DNA from: Paractinoplanes toevensis
GTDB taxonomy: Bacteria > Actinomycetota > Actinomycetes > Mycobacteriales > Micromonosporaceae
Assembly (NCBI RefSeq): GCF_018332695.1
Contig: NZ_BOQN01000011.1
Coordinates: forward strand, 124,001 to 188,000
Reading direction: 5' to 3'
Length of the DNA stretch: 64,000 bases
Below the pieces are notes generated by a model that had not been told where the DNA came from, searched no databases, and was given only the letters and a program-made list of their open reading frames with translations. The position numbers and the translations under genes are program-made. This document shows positions 37,127-45,902 of this stretch, piece by piece (within the stretch, counting starts at the first letter, position 1; every line of letters begins with the position of its first letter).

Positions 37127-38553
37127 CCGACTTCGGCCTCTTCATCGACGGCGAGTGGACCCAGGGCAGCGGCGGGCAGACCGTTCCGGTGCTCAACCCG
37201 GCCACCGAGGAGATCCTCGGGCATCTGCCGCTCGCCACCACCGCCGACCTGGACCGCGCGGTCGCCGCGGCGGTCAAGGGCTTCGCCACCTGGCGGGCCG
37301 TCTCGATCGCCGAGCGGGTGGCGATCCTCCACCGGGCTGCCGACCTGCTGGTGAAAAGGGCCGACCGGGTCGGCCGGGTGATGACCCTCGAACAGGGCAA
37401 GCCGCTCAAGGAGGCGCGGGGCGAGGTGCTGCGCGTCGCCGGCGCCCTGCGCTGGGACGCCGACGACGCCCGCCGGGCGTACGGGCGGATCATCCCGTCC
37501 GCGGACGACACCGTGCTGTCCGTGCGGCACGAGCCGGTCGGGCCGGTTGCCGCGTTCACGCCGTGGAACTTCCCGGCCGGATCGCCGATGCGCAAGATCG
37601 CGGCGGCGTTGTCGGCCGGCTGCTCGATCGTCATCAAGGCCTCCGAGGAAACCCCCGGCACCGCCTGCGAGCTGGTCCGCTGCTTCACCGAGGCGGGGGT
37701 GCCGGCCGGCGTGCTCAACCTGGTCTTCGGCGACCCGGCCGAGGTGTCGAAGCACCTGATCGCCAAGCCGGAGATCCGGCTCGTCGCGTTCACCGGCTCG
37801 ATCCCGGTCGGCAAGCTGCTCGCCGCGCACGCCGGCAGCGAGATGAAGCCGTGCCTGATGGAGCTGGGCGGGCACGCCCCGGTCATCGTCTGCGCCGACG
37901 CCGACCCGGTGGCGGCCGCGCGCAAGGCCGCGTTCGCCAAGTTCGTCAACGCCGGCCAGGTCTGCACCTCGCCCAGCCGGTTCCTGGTGCACGAGGACGT
38001 CTACGACGAGTTCGTCACCGAGTTCCTCGCCGCCACCGACCGGGTGACCGTCGGCGACGGCCTCGAGGACGGCGTCACCATGGGCCCGCTCGCCAACCCG
38101 CGTCGGCTGAAAGCCATGGAGGAGTTCGTGACCGACGCGGTCAGCCGCGGCGCCAACCTGATCCGCGGCGGCGAGCGCCTCGACCGGGCCGGTTTCTTCT
38201 TCGCGCCGACCGTGCTCACCGACGTGCCGGCCGACGCCCGGGTGATGACCGAGGAGCCGTTCGGCCCGATCGCGCCGATCGTGTCGTTCAGCGACCTCGA
38301 CGACGCCCTCCGGATCGCGAACGCGCTGCCCTACGGGCTCGCCGCCTACGGCTTCACCCGCTCCTCGGCCACGGCCGAGAAGCTCATCCGCGGCTTCGAG
38401 GCGGGCATTCTCTCGATCAACCACTGCGGTGGGTCGGTCCACGAGGCGCCCTCCGGCGGGGTCAAACAATCCGGGTACGGCAAGGAGGGCGGTCCCGAGG
38501 GTCTCGAGGGCTACCTGGTCACCAAGCGGGTCTCGCACCTGCTGGTGGACTGA
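37123..38553 (+). CDS. NAD(P)-dependent aldehyde dehydrogenase (succinate-semialdehyde / muconic-semialdehyde type)
   Basis: 476 residues with a full ALDH fold: TPWNFPAGSPMRKIAAALSAGCSIVIKASEETP (NAD binding, about 148-180), FTGSIPVGKLL, general base Glu in LMELGGHAPVI and catalytic Cys in NAGQVCTSPSR (about 284). The C-terminus ends GGVKQSGYGKEGGPEGL. Placement between a ring-cleavage dioxygenase and an FAH-family hydrolase suggests oxidation of a semialdehyde ring-cleavage product, as HpaE does. It is coupled to both neighbours (ATGA upstream, one-base gap downstream). Confidence 0.9.
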   Translation: MTDFGLFIDGEWTQGSGGQTVPVLNPATEEILGHLPLATTADLDRAVAAAVKGFATWRAVSIAERVAILHRAADLLVKRADRVGRVMTLEQGKPLKEARGEVLRVAGALRWDADDARRAYGRIIPSADDTVLSVRHEPVGPVAAFTPWNFPAGSPMRKIAAALSAGCSIVIKASEETPGTACELVRCFTEAGVPAGVLNLVFGDPAEVSKHLIAKPEIRLVAFTGSIPVGKLLAAHAGSEMKPCLMELGGHAPVIVCADADPVAAARKAAFAKFVNAGQVCTSPSRFLVHEDVYDEFVTEFLAATDRVTVGDGLEDGVTMGPLANPRRLKAMEEFVTDAVSRGANLIRGGERLDRAGFFFAPTVLTDVPADARVMTEEPFGPIAPIVSFSDLDDALRIANALPYGLAAYGFTRSSATAEKLIRGFEAGILSINHCGGSVHEAPSGGVKQSGYGKEGGPEGLEGYLVTKRVSHLLVD

Positions 38554-38554
38554 C

Positions 38555-39322
38555 GTGCGGTACTGCCGCACCGACGATGGCTTCGGACTGGTCGAGGACG
38601 ACGTGATCCGGCTGCTCGACCGCTCGCCGATCGAGGGCGGCCGGCCCGACGGGCGGATCATCCCGGCCACCGCGGCCCGGTGGCGGCCGCCGATCGTCCC
38701 GCCGGTCTTCTATGCGGTCGGGCTCAACTACCGCGGCCACATCGAGCACGCCCGGGCACGCGGATACGCGGCCGCCGAACTGCCCGGCCGGCCCGAGGTC
38801 GGCTACCGGGCCGGCAACGCGCTGACCGGTCACCTCTCGCCGATCGTCCGCCCCGCCGGAGTCGCGGGCCGCTTCGAGGCCGAACCCGAGGTGGTGGCGG
38901 TTGTCGGCCGTACGCTCAAGAAGGCCTCCCGGCCGGAGGCGCAGGAAAGCATCTTCGGCTGGACCATCGGCAACGATGTTTCCGCCCGGGAATGGCAGAA
39001 CAGCGACCGCACCTTCTGGCGGAGCAAGAACAGCGATACGTTCAAGCCGATGGGCCCGTGGATAGAGACGGATGTCGATCCCCTCGCGCAGACCACGATC
39101 TGCCGGGTCGACGGCGAGGTCCGCGCCCGGTTCGCAACCGGAGCGATGATCTTCGACCCGTTCGACTACATCGTGGAGACGACGAAATACATCACCATGC
39201 ACCCCGGCGACGTGCTGTGGATGGGTGCCGACGCGACCGTCCAGCTGGAACCGGGGAACGTCGTCGACATCGAGATCAGCGGCATCGGCGTGCTGAGCAA
39301 TCCCGTCCAGGAGGAATCGTGA
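38555..39322 (+). CDS. Fumarylacetoacetate hydrolase (FAH) family protein
   Basis: 255 residues, FAH fold: FYAVGLNYRGHIEHA (about 48-62), the metal ligands in FEAEPEVVAVVGR (two Glu) and the Asp in TIGNDVSAREWQ, then KSSDTF-like KNSDTFKPMGPW and HPGDVLWMGADATV. Members hydrolyse, decarboxylate or isomerise 2-oxo-dienoic acids in meta-cleavage pathways (HpaG/HpcE type) or cleave acylpyruvates. The GTG start is one base after the preceding stop. The exact reaction is unknown. Confidence 0.88.
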   Translation: MRYCRTDDGFGLVEDDVIRLLDRSPIEGGRPDGRIIPATAARWRPPIVPPVFYAVGLNYRGHIEHARARGYAAAELPGRPEVGYRAGNALTGHLSPIVRPAGVAGRFEAEPEVVAVVGRTLKKASRPEAQESIFGWTIGNDVSAREWQNSDRTFWRSKNSDTFKPMGPWIETDVDPLAQTTICRVDGEVRARFATGAMIFDPFDYIVETTKYITMHPGDVLWMGADATVQLEPGNVVDIEISGIGVLSNPVQEES

Positions 39323-39690
39323 GCAACAAACCCCGGTACATCCACCACGTGAACTTTCCGACCACCGATCCCGAACGCACCAAGGAGTGGTATTCGAAGG
39401 TGTTCGGGCTCAAGGCGATCACGCCGAAGAGCAACACCCGGGTCGTGCTGATGACCCGCGGCAACTTCGACCTGCATTTCACCCCGGTCGAGGAGATGGA
39501 CCGGATGGCGCCCTATCACTTCGCCATCGAGGTGGACGACTGGGACGGTTTCCTCGAGCACCTGAAGGAGCTCGGGATCCGGCACACCCGGCCGGTCGAG
39601 AGGCCGGAGAACAAGTCGAAGTTCTGCTACATCCACGATCCCGACCACACCATGATCGAGCTCGTCTACCACGGCAACCGTCCGGCTTAG
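39319..39690 (+). CDS. Small VOC (glyoxalase/dioxygenase superfamily) protein
   Basis: 123 residues, a single VOC unit: YIHHVNFPTTDPERTKEWYSKVFGL at the N-terminus with His, PYHFAIEVDDWDGFLEHL with a second His, and CYIHDPDHTMIELVYHG with Glu. These are plausible metal ligands of a homodimeric VOC enzyme. It could be an isomerase, a lyase, or an accessory dioxygenase. The GTG start overlaps the previous stop, so it belongs to the dioxygenase operon. Confidence 0.85.
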   Translation: MSNKPRYIHHVNFPTTDPERTKEWYSKVFGLKAITPKSNTRVVLMTRGNFDLHFTPVEEMDRMAPYHFAIEVDDWDGFLEHLKELGIRHTRPVERPENKSKFCYIHDPDHTMIELVYHGNRPA

Positions 39691-39698
39691 GAGACCAC

Positions 39699-40466
39699 AT
39701 GGGCATCGCCAAATCCGATGGGGTTTCCATCTATTACGAACGGCACGGCTCCGGGCCGGCCATCCTGTTGGTGCACGGCTCCGGCGGGCACCACGCCGCC
39801 TGGTGGCAGCAGGTCGCCGCGCTGCGCGGCCGGTTCACCGTCGTCACCGTCGACCTGCGCGGTTTCGGCAACTCCGACTCGTCCATGCCGGAGTTCGACG
39901 GCCAGGACTTCCCGGGCGACATCCTCGCGGTGCTCGACCAGGAGGATCTGACCGACGTGCTGCTGGTCGGCCAGTCGATCGGCGCGGTCGCCGCGCTGCG
40001 GGCCGGCCTGGCCCGGCCGGCACGCGTCGCCGGTGTCGCGCTGGCCCATTCGCTCGGCGGCATCGCCGACCCTTCGCTCTCCGAGCTGGTGGCCGCCGAT
40101 CGGGCCGAAGCGGTCAAGCTGCCGGTGCTCGACCGCTTACTTACCAAGGAGTTTCAGCAGAGCGAGCCGGCCAAGACGTTCCTCTTCCAGCAGATGGGTA
40201 CGTTCAACGTGGCCAAGATGGCCGACCTGCGCAACCTGTCCACCGGCGGGCCGACCATCGGCGAGGTCGTCGGCTCCGGCCTCGACGTCACCTTCCTCGC
40301 CGGGGAGAAGGACGCGGTGCTCAGCGCCGCCACCGTCCGGCGGGCGCACGAGTTGGTCAAGGGCTCGCGCCTGGAGCTGATCCCGGACGCGCCGCACTCC
40401 ATGTACTGGGAGGCGCCGTTGCTGTTCAACGCGGCGGTCACCCGCATCCGGGAGGCCCTCGCATGA
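39699..40466 (+). CDS. Alpha/beta hydrolase (meta-cleavage-product-hydrolase-like)
   Basis: 255 residues: LLVHGSGGHHAAWWQQVAAL oxyanion region (about 24-43), VTVDLRGFGNSD, nucleophile elbow GQSIGA (Ser near 92), an acid Asp in FLAGEKDAVLS and catalytic His in PDAPHSMYWEAP. In the context of an extradiol dioxygenase, carbon-carbon bond hydrolysis of a ring-fission product is a reasonable role. 3-oxoadipate enol-lactonase-like ester hydrolysis is an alternative. The start is ATG 39699 after TTAGGAGA. Confidence 0.85.
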   Translation: MGIAKSDGVSIYYERHGSGPAILLVHGSGGHHAAWWQQVAALRGRFTVVTVDLRGFGNSDSSMPEFDGQDFPGDILAVLDQEDLTDVLLVGQSIGAVAALRAGLARPARVAGVALAHSLGGIADPSLSELVAADRAEAVKLPVLDRLLTKEFQQSEPAKTFLFQQMGTFNVAKMADLRNLSTGGPTIGEVVGSGLDVTFLAGEKDAVLSAATVRRAHELVKGSRLELIPDAPHSMYWEAPLLFNAAVTRIREALA

Positions 40467-40912
40467 GGCTCGCACTGATCGAGGCCGAGGAGATCGTCGC
40501 CGCCTGCCAGAAGGCCGGCACCGCCCTCGGCAAGGCGCTCAGCATCGCGGTGGTCGACGCCGGCGGGTTCCTGCTCGTCGTCAAGCGCTCCGACGGGGCG
40601 CGGCCGCTCACCCCCAACATCGCCATCGCCAAGGCCTACAGCGCCGCCGTGATGGAACGGCCCACCAAGATGCTCAAGCCGTGGGCCGAGAGCAACCCCG
40701 GCTTCTTCGCGTCGCTGTCCACCATGGGCGCGCAGCCGATCGTGGCCACCGAGGGCGGCGTCACCGTCAAGCGGGACGGCGAGATCCTCGGCGGGCTCGG
40801 CATCTCCGGCGGCACCGGCGACGAGGACCAGCAGGTCTGCGACGAGGTGCTCGGTTCGCTCGGTTACGAGTTGCAGTTCCAGGCCTGGGGAGGCGCTCGC
40901 AAAGATGGCTGA
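40463..40912 (+). CDS. GlcG/HbpS family protein
   Basis: 149 residues of the GlcG/HbpS (DUF336) fold: AVVDAGGFLLVVKRSDGA (about 30-47), AIAKAYSAAVMERPT, VTVKRDGEILGGLGISGGTGDEDQQVCDEVL. Relatives bind haem or small ligands, and some act in glycolate, propanediol or aromatic catabolism with no proven reaction. It has no signal peptide, unlike the secreted HbpS. The ATG overlaps the hydrolase stop, and its own end overlaps the MetE-like gene. Confidence 0.87.
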   Translation: MRLALIEAEEIVAACQKAGTALGKALSIAVVDAGGFLLVVKRSDGARPLTPNIAIAKAYSAAVMERPTKMLKPWAESNPGFFASLSTMGAQPIVATEGGVTVKRDGEILGGLGISGGTGDEDQQVCDEVLGSLGYELQFQAWGGARKDG

Positions 40913-41918
40913 CACCTACAAATTCCGGATCGACCACCACGGCAGCCTGGTGCGGCCGGCCGAGCTGCTCTCCGCGCGGCAGCGCCGAGCCGCCGGGGAG
41001 ATCTCGGCGGAAGAGTTGCGGGCCGTCGAGGACCAGGCCATCGCCGAAGCCGTACGGATGCAGCGCAAGCTGAGCCTGAGCGCGGTCTCCGACGGCGAGT
41101 TCCGCCGAGCCGACAGCCGCTCGGCGGTGTTCGACGCGGTGAGCGGCCTCCGGCCGGCGGACCGGGTCGCGGTCGACGAGTTGAAGCCGCACGCGTCGCT
41201 GGTGGCGGATGACGTCGCCGCGCTGGCGGGGCTGACCGTGATTCCGGCCAAGGCCACGCTGCCGTCGCCGGCGTCTCTTGCGGCGCAGACCTTCGACCCG
41301 TCCGCCGGGTCGCCGTTCGGCAGCGCCCGCGAGCTGGGTGAGGCCATCGCGGTGCTGATCCGCGACGAGATCGAGTCGATCCTGGCCCGCGGCGTGCGGT
41401 ACATCCAGCTGGACAATCATCTTTACTCGGCGGCGCTGGGCGGCGAACCGCTGCCGGGGTTGTCGCTGGACGACGCGATCGCGATCGACTCGCTGGCACT
41501 GCCCCTGGGCCGAGCCGACGACGTGCGGATCGGGCTGTGCCCGGCCACCTCGGCGCCCGGGACCGTCGACGCCGCGGTCGCCGCACGATTGTTCGCCGAC
41601 CTGCCGGTAGATCGGTGGCTCCTGCCGTTCTACCGCGGTGCGGCCGAGGAACTGGAACTCCTGCGAGCCGTTCCGGCCGCCAAGGACGTCTGCCTCGGCA
41701 TCGTCGACCCGACAGTCGCGGAACTCGAGGACATCGACGCCATCATGGACCGGATGGACATCGCCTTCGAGATCCGCGATCTGGAGGACGTGGCGGTCTC
41801 GCCCGCTGCCGGGTTCGAGCCGGTGGCCGGCGGCCCGTCGATCGGCGTCGAGGACCAGAAACGCAAGCTGATCCACGTCGAGACCGTGGCCCGGATGTGC
41901 TGGGGCAACGAACTCTAG
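40905..41918 (+). CDS. MetE-like (cobalamin-independent methionine synthase C-terminal fold) protein
   Basis: 337 residues with the UROD/MetE-like barrel: IDHHGSLVRPAELLSARQ at the start, SDGEFRR, YIQLDNHLYSAAL and a C-terminal IHVETVARMCWGNEL. The usual zinc ligands are altered: the region equivalent to HxC reads IGLCPAT (Leu211 in place of His), and the C-terminal Pro-x-Cys-Gly reads SPAAGF (Ala302 in place of Cys). It is therefore unlikely to be a normal methionine synthase. Such proteins occur in catabolic operons and may act on other substrates, perhaps as lyases or demethylases. Last gene of this operon. Confidence 0.75.
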   Translation: MADTYKFRIDHHGSLVRPAELLSARQRRAAGEISAEELRAVEDQAIAEAVRMQRKLSLSAVSDGEFRRADSRSAVFDAVSGLRPADRVAVDELKPHASLVADDVAALAGLTVIPAKATLPSPASLAAQTFDPSAGSPFGSARELGEAIAVLIRDEIESILARGVRYIQLDNHLYSAALGGEPLPGLSLDDAIAIDSLALPLGRADDVRIGLCPATSAPGTVDAAVAARLFADLPVDRWLLPFYRGAAEELELLRAVPAAKDVCLGIVDPTVAELEDIDAIMDRMDIAFEIRDLEDVAVSPAAGFEPVAGGPSIGVEDQKRKLIHVETVARMCWGNEL

Positions 41919-42661
41919 TGCGAGAGCAGCCACTGCTCCGGGTCCTGGCCGCCGACGAAGCCGAGGTACTCGCCGGCCGGGGCCACCCCGGCGAGCCGGC
42001 GAAGCTCCGGCGTCAGGCTCCGGAGGCCGTCCGGCCCGGTCGCGAGGATGTGGTTGTCGGCCGGGCGCAGCCAGGGCAGGACGTGCTCGCCGATCAGGGC
42101 CCGGCGGGTGGTCCCGGCGCGGTTGTGGCCGGCCGCGTGCCACAGCCGGCCGCTGTAGACCAGCGCGCTCCCGGCCGGCATCACGGCCGGGACCAGCTCG
42201 TCCGGCTGCGGGTGGCGGCCGGGCGGCCAGCGGTGGCTGCCCGGCGCGATCAGGGTCGCGCCGTTGTCCACGGTGAAGTCGTCGAGAGCCCAGATGACGT
42301 TCGTCTCGGCCTCGACGTCGCGCGGCAGCGGATAGACACCCGCGTCGAAGTGCGGCGACTGGGCGCCCTGGCCCGGGTCCACGGCGGACAGGAACAGCAT
42401 GCCGAACTGGTACGCCTCGCCCAGCCGCGCCGCGACGAGGCGATGCACCTCGGGGTGGGTCAGCAACGGCTCGAAGGCGCCGGCGCGGCTCAGCAGCGAG
42501 TAGACGCGCCTGGTCCGCCGCCCGTCGAAGTCGTTGTCGCTCCAGTCGACGCCGTGGAGAAGACTGTCGGCGTGCCGGACCGCCGCGGCCAGCTGCGCGT
42601 CGGACAGCAGTCCCGGCAGAACGACGAATCCCTCGGCTTCCAGCGCGGCGATCTCAATCAT
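41915..42661 (-). CDS. Phytanoyl-CoA dioxygenase family Fe(II)/2-oxoglutarate oxygenase
   Basis: 248 residues from ATG 42661 (the frame continues upstream to 42706 without homology). Double-stranded beta-helix oxygenase: LEAEGFVVLPGLLSDAQL at the N-terminus, metal motif SPHFDAG (His-x-Asp, about 117-119), distal His in LWHAAGHNR and Arg in TRRALIGEHV. It hydroxylates an unknown small molecule. Opposite in direction to the flanking catabolic operons, and overlapping the MetE-like gene tail to tail by 4 bases. The neighbouring ABM gene lies upstream on the same strand. Confidence 0.85.
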   Translation of the reverse strand: MIEIAALEAEGFVVLPGLLSDAQLAAAVRHADSLLHGVDWSDNDFDGRRTRRVYSLLSRAGAFEPLLTHPEVHRLVAARLGEAYQFGMLFLSAVDPGQGAQSPHFDAGVYPLPRDVEAETNVIWALDDFTVDNGATLIAPGSHRWPPGRHPQPDELVPAVMPAGSALVYSGRLWHAAGHNRAGTTRRALIGEHVLPWLRPADNHILATGPDGLRSLTPELRRLAGVAPAGEYLGFVGGQDPEQWLLSH

Positions 42662-42710
42662 GGCCGCGAATTTACCGGCTGCGGGGACCGCGCGGCGGCC
42701 CCCCAACCGT

Positions 42711-43001
42711 TCACAGCGTCTCGGCGAAGAAGACCGTGCGGTCGGTCAGGCGCGGGCGCACGGTGCCGAGAATGTATTGGGCGAAGTGTTCCGAAGCGGC
42801 GTGCGCGTCGAATGCAGCGCGGTCGGTGTACTGCTCGTAGAGAATGAACGCGGGCGGCTGCGCACCCTCCTCGGCGTGCACCTCGTAGGCCAGGTTGCCC
42901 GGCTCCTTCCGGGTGTGCTCGCGCATCGTGAGCAGGGACTCCCGGACGAGATCGGCGTCCTCGGCCGGGCATCGATAGTGTGCGATCACGGCGTACGGCA
43001 C
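42711..43001 (-). CDS. Antibiotic biosynthesis monooxygenase (ABM) domain protein
   Basis: 96 residues, a ferredoxin-like ABM fold: YAVIAHYRCPAEDADLVRESL, EPGNLAYEVHAEE, FILYEQYTDRAAFDAH, SEHFAQYILGTVRPRL. Small proteins of this family are quinol or haem monooxygenases, or autoinducer-type enzymes. The GTG start has GGAGG about 5 bases upstream on the reverse strand. Probably transcribed with the following oxygenase gene; divergent from the aldehyde dehydrogenase at 43163. Confidence 0.85.
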   Translation of the reverse strand: MPYAVIAHYRCPAEDADLVRESLLTMREHTRKEPGNLAYEVHAEEGAQPPAFILYEQYTDRAAFDAHAASEHFAQYILGTVRPRLTDRTVFFAETL

Positions 43002-43162
43002 GGATCCTCCATGGTTCTCGATCTGTTTTCGCCCGTCTATTCGATCAGATTTCGCCGATCGTCCTCAGTACGCGCGGTGCAAGCAATGCATGCCGCCGAA
43101 CACGTTGTTGACCATCTTTTTCGTTCTTACGATCGGCGTGAATGGCGATCCGAGGAGTGGTG
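43002..43162. other. Divergent promoter region between ABM and aldehyde dehydrogenase genes
   Basis: 161 bases of lower GC than the genes around it. It should hold the promoters of both divergent operons. A TTGACC (about 43109-43114) and T-rich tracts are visible, but I see no convincing long dyad. GAGGAG at 43152-43157 is the ribosome-binding site for the ATG at 43163. Confidence 0.4.
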
Positions 43163-44614
43163 ATGTTCGTGCGAACCATGGAGACACTGGCCGGCGGCGA
43201 GTGGACCGGATCCGAGACGTGGGTGGACGTGTTCGACCCGGTGGACGTGCGGCAGCCGGTGGTCCGGGTTCCGGCGCTCACCGCCGAGCGGGTCACCGGG
43301 ATCTACGACGCGGCGGCGGCCGGCTTCGCCGTCTGGAAGCGCACCCCCGCCCTGGCCCGGGCCAAGATCCTGGCCAAGGCCGCGTCGCTGCTGCGGGTGC
43401 GGGCCGCGGAGATCGCCCTCGGCGTGGTCACCGAGAACGGCAAGACCCTGGCCGAGGCCCGGGTCGAGGTGGAGAAGGCCGCCGACTTCTTCGAGTACTA
43501 CGCCGGGCACGCCCGCGAGGCGTACGGATCGCTGGTCCACGACGTGCGGCCGGACACCCGCACCTCGTTCCAGCGGGAGCCGATCGGCGTGGTCCTGGCC
43601 ATCACTCCCTGGAACGATCCGCTGATCACCCCGGCCCGCAAGCTGGCGCCGGCACTGGCCGCGGGTAACGCCGTCGTCCTCAAGCCCGCGTCCGAGACGC
43701 CCACCTCCGCGCTCTATCTGGCCCGCGCGCTGCACGACGCGGGACTGCCGGCCGGCGTGCTCAACGTCGTCACCGGGCGCACCTCGGAGATCTCCGACGC
43801 CCTGCTCGACGATCCGCGGATCGCGGCGCTCACCTTCACCGGCAGCAACGAGGTGGGGGAGGGGCTGCGAGCCCGGATCGCGCCGCGCAACGTGCGGTTC
43901 CAGGCCGAGTTGGGCGGGAAGAACGCTTCCGTGGTGCTCGCCGGGGCCGACCTCGCCGCCGCCGCCACCGCCGTGGTGGCCGCGGCGTTCGCGCAGGCGG
44001 GCCAGCGCTGCACGGCCACCAGCCGGGTGCTGGTCGACCGGACCGTCCACGACGCCTTCCTGGCCGTCCTGAGGGAGAAGGTCGCGGCGCTGCGGCTGGG
44101 CCCGGGGCAGGACGCCGCGACCGATGTCGGCCCGCTGGTCAGCCGCAACCAGCAGGACGGGGTGCTCGGGCACATCGGGGCCGCGGTCAAGCAGGGTGCC
44201 CGGGTCGAGTTGGGCGGCGACGCCCCGGCCGGGGACCTCGCCAACGGCTGCTACGTGAACCCGACGATCCTGGCCGACGTCACCGGCGAGATGGACATCT
44301 GGCGCGACGAGGTGTTCGGGCCGGTCGTCGCCCTCCGCGCGTTCGACGGGCTCGACGGGGCGATCGCGCTGGTCAACGACTCGCCCTACGGCCTGGCCGC
44401 CGCGCTGTTCAGCGACAGTCTCGAGGCCGCCTACCGGTTCGCCGACGAGGTCGAGTGCGGGCAGATCGCGGTCAACACCACCACCTCCGGCTGGGACGTG
44501 CACCATCCGTTCGGCGGCTTCAAGGACTCCGGCTCCGCGTTCAAGGAGCAGGGCACCGAGGCGCTGCACTTCTACACCCGGGTCAAGTCCGTCGCCATCC
44601 ACTTCGGCCGATGA
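43163..44614 (+). CDS. Aldehyde dehydrogenase (second, NAD(P)-dependent)
   Basis: 483 residues from ATG 43163, chosen for GAGGAG upstream (the frame opens at 43142). ALDH fold: ITPWNDPLITPARKLAPALAAGNAVVLKPASETP (about 150-183), FTGSNEVGEGL, FQAELGGKNASVVL with the general base Glu and AQAGQRCTATSRVLVD with catalytic Cys. Resembles benzaldehyde/ketoglutarate-semialdehyde-type ALDHs. It is only moderately similar to the ALDH at 37123, so the two likely act on different aldehydes. Coupled to the next gene (ATGA). Confidence 0.9.
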   Translation: MFVRTMETLAGGEWTGSETWVDVFDPVDVRQPVVRVPALTAERVTGIYDAAAAGFAVWKRTPALARAKILAKAASLLRVRAAEIALGVVTENGKTLAEARVEVEKAADFFEYYAGHAREAYGSLVHDVRPDTRTSFQREPIGVVLAITPWNDPLITPARKLAPALAAGNAVVLKPASETPTSALYLARALHDAGLPAGVLNVVTGRTSEISDALLDDPRIAALTFTGSNEVGEGLRARIAPRNVRFQAELGGKNASVVLAGADLAAAATAVVAAAFAQAGQRCTATSRVLVDRTVHDAFLAVLREKVAALRLGPGQDAATDVGPLVSRNQQDGVLGHIGAAVKQGARVELGGDAPAGDLANGCYVNPTILADVTGEMDIWRDEVFGPVVALRAFDGLDGAIALVNDSPYGLAAALFSDSLEAAYRFADEVECGQIAVNTTTSGWDVHHPFGGFKDSGSAFKEQGTEALHFYTRVKSVAIHFGR

Positions 44615-45789
44615 CCACCGTCGGGATCGTCGGCGCCGGCATCGTCGGACTCGCCATCGGCCGGGAACTCACCCGGCGGCGACCGGGCACCCGGGTCGTG
44701 GTGCTGGAGAAGGAGGATCGGGTCGCGGTTCATCAGACCGGGCACAACTCGGGGGTCGTGCACGCCGGGATCTACTACCGGCCGGGAAGCCTCAAGGCCC
44801 TGCTGTGTACGCGCGGCGGCGCGATGCTGCGGGAGTACTGCAACGAGCGGAACCTGCCGTACGACGAGTGCGGGAAGCTGGTCGTCGCGGTCACCCCGGA
44901 CGACGTGACCCGGCTGGACGCGCTCGCCGCCCGGGCCGGGATCAACCTGGTGCCGGGTTTGCGGCGGGTCGGGCCGGACGAGATCCGTGACCTGGAACCG
45001 CACGCCACCGGGCTCGCCGCGCTGTATTCGCCGAAGACGGCCATCACCGACTACGTCGCGATCGCGCGATCGTTCGCCGACGACATCGTGGCGGCCGGCG
45101 GAGAGGTCCGGTTCAACTTTCCGGTCGCCCGGGTCAGCGGGCTCACCGTCTCGTCGCCGGCCGGCTCGCTCACCGTCGACGAGCTGATCATCTGCGCCGG
45201 CATCCAGAGCGACCTGGTCGCCGGGCTGGCCGGGGACACCGCCGAACCGCGGATCATTCCGTTCCGCGGGGAGTACATGCGGGTCGTCCCGGCGAAGACC
45301 CACATGGTTCGGGGGCTCATCTATCCCGTACCCGATCCTCGTTATCCGTTTCTGGGGGTTCATTTCACCCGGCGGGTGGACGGCTCGGTCGAGGTCGGGC
45401 CGAACGCGGTGCTGGCCACCGCGCGGGAAGGCTATCGGCTCGGCGATTTCTCGCTGCGCGATGTCGGCGGGATCGCCGGCTGGCCCGGCACCTGGAAGAT
45501 GGCCGGAAAGCATTGGCGCACCGGGATACGCGAGATGTACGGCTCGTTCTCCAAGAGCGCCTACATGAAAGCGGCCCGTCGCTACGTGCCGGAGATCGGC
45601 GCCGGCGACGTCGTCCGGGCCGGGGCCGGCGTGCGCGCCCAGGCCCTGGACCGGGACGGCAGCCTCGTCGACGACTTCCGCATTCATCGCCTCGGGGCGG
45701 TCACCGCCGTACGCAATGCGCCGTCCCCGGCCGCGACTTCCAGCATGGCCATCGCCGAGCACGTGGTGAATGTGCTCGACGGCCGGTAA
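44611..45789 (+). CDS. lhgO: FAD-dependent L-2-hydroxyacid (L-2-hydroxyglutarate) oxidase, LhgO-like
   Basis: 392-residue DAO-fold flavoenzyme. FAD motif VGIVGAGIVGLAIGRELTRR (4-23, just the core GAGIVG cited), followed by HQTGHNSGVVHAGIYYRPGS, CGKLVVAV, and the C-terminal RAGAGVRAQALDRDG and AVRNAPSPAATSSMAI, all typical of LhgO. LhgO oxidises L-2-hydroxyglutarate to 2-oxoglutarate with electrons to quinones. In this cluster a different 2-hydroxyacid is possible. The start overlaps the ALDH stop. Confidence 0.88.
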   Translation: MTTVGIVGAGIVGLAIGRELTRRRPGTRVVVLEKEDRVAVHQTGHNSGVVHAGIYYRPGSLKALLCTRGGAMLREYCNERNLPYDECGKLVVAVTPDDVTRLDALAARAGINLVPGLRRVGPDEIRDLEPHATGLAALYSPKTAITDYVAIARSFADDIVAAGGEVRFNFPVARVSGLTVSSPAGSLTVDELIICAGIQSDLVAGLAGDTAEPRIIPFRGEYMRVVPAKTHMVRGLIYPVPDPRYPFLGVHFTRRVDGSVEVGPNAVLATAREGYRLGDFSLRDVGGIAGWPGTWKMAGKHWRTGIREMYGSFSKSAYMKAARRYVPEIGAGDVVRAGAGVRAQALDRDGSLVDDFRIHRLGAVTAVRNAPSPAATSSMAIAEHVVNVLDGR

Positions 45790-45800
45790 GCCTCACTTTC

Positions 45801-45819
45801 GTGCAACAACCGCTTGCAC
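45801..45819. promoter_or_regulatory. Inverted repeat GTGCAA-N7-TTGCAC, candidate operator
   Basis: GTGCAA (45801-45806) and TTGCAC (45814-45819) are perfect 6-bp arms separated by 7 bases, lying 12 bases after the LhgO stop and 84 bases before the amidohydrolase start. The shape resembles LacI- or GntR-family operators. It may control a separate promoter for the amidohydrolase, ThDP-enzyme and dehydrogenase genes. Confidence 0.45.
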
Positions 45820-45902
45820 GCCAGAGACTTCTTGGCCGCTGTTCCTCCATTTAGCGTCGAAATTCAACCGGCCGAACCCGCCGGCAGAGGAAGGAAGAGC
45901 CC

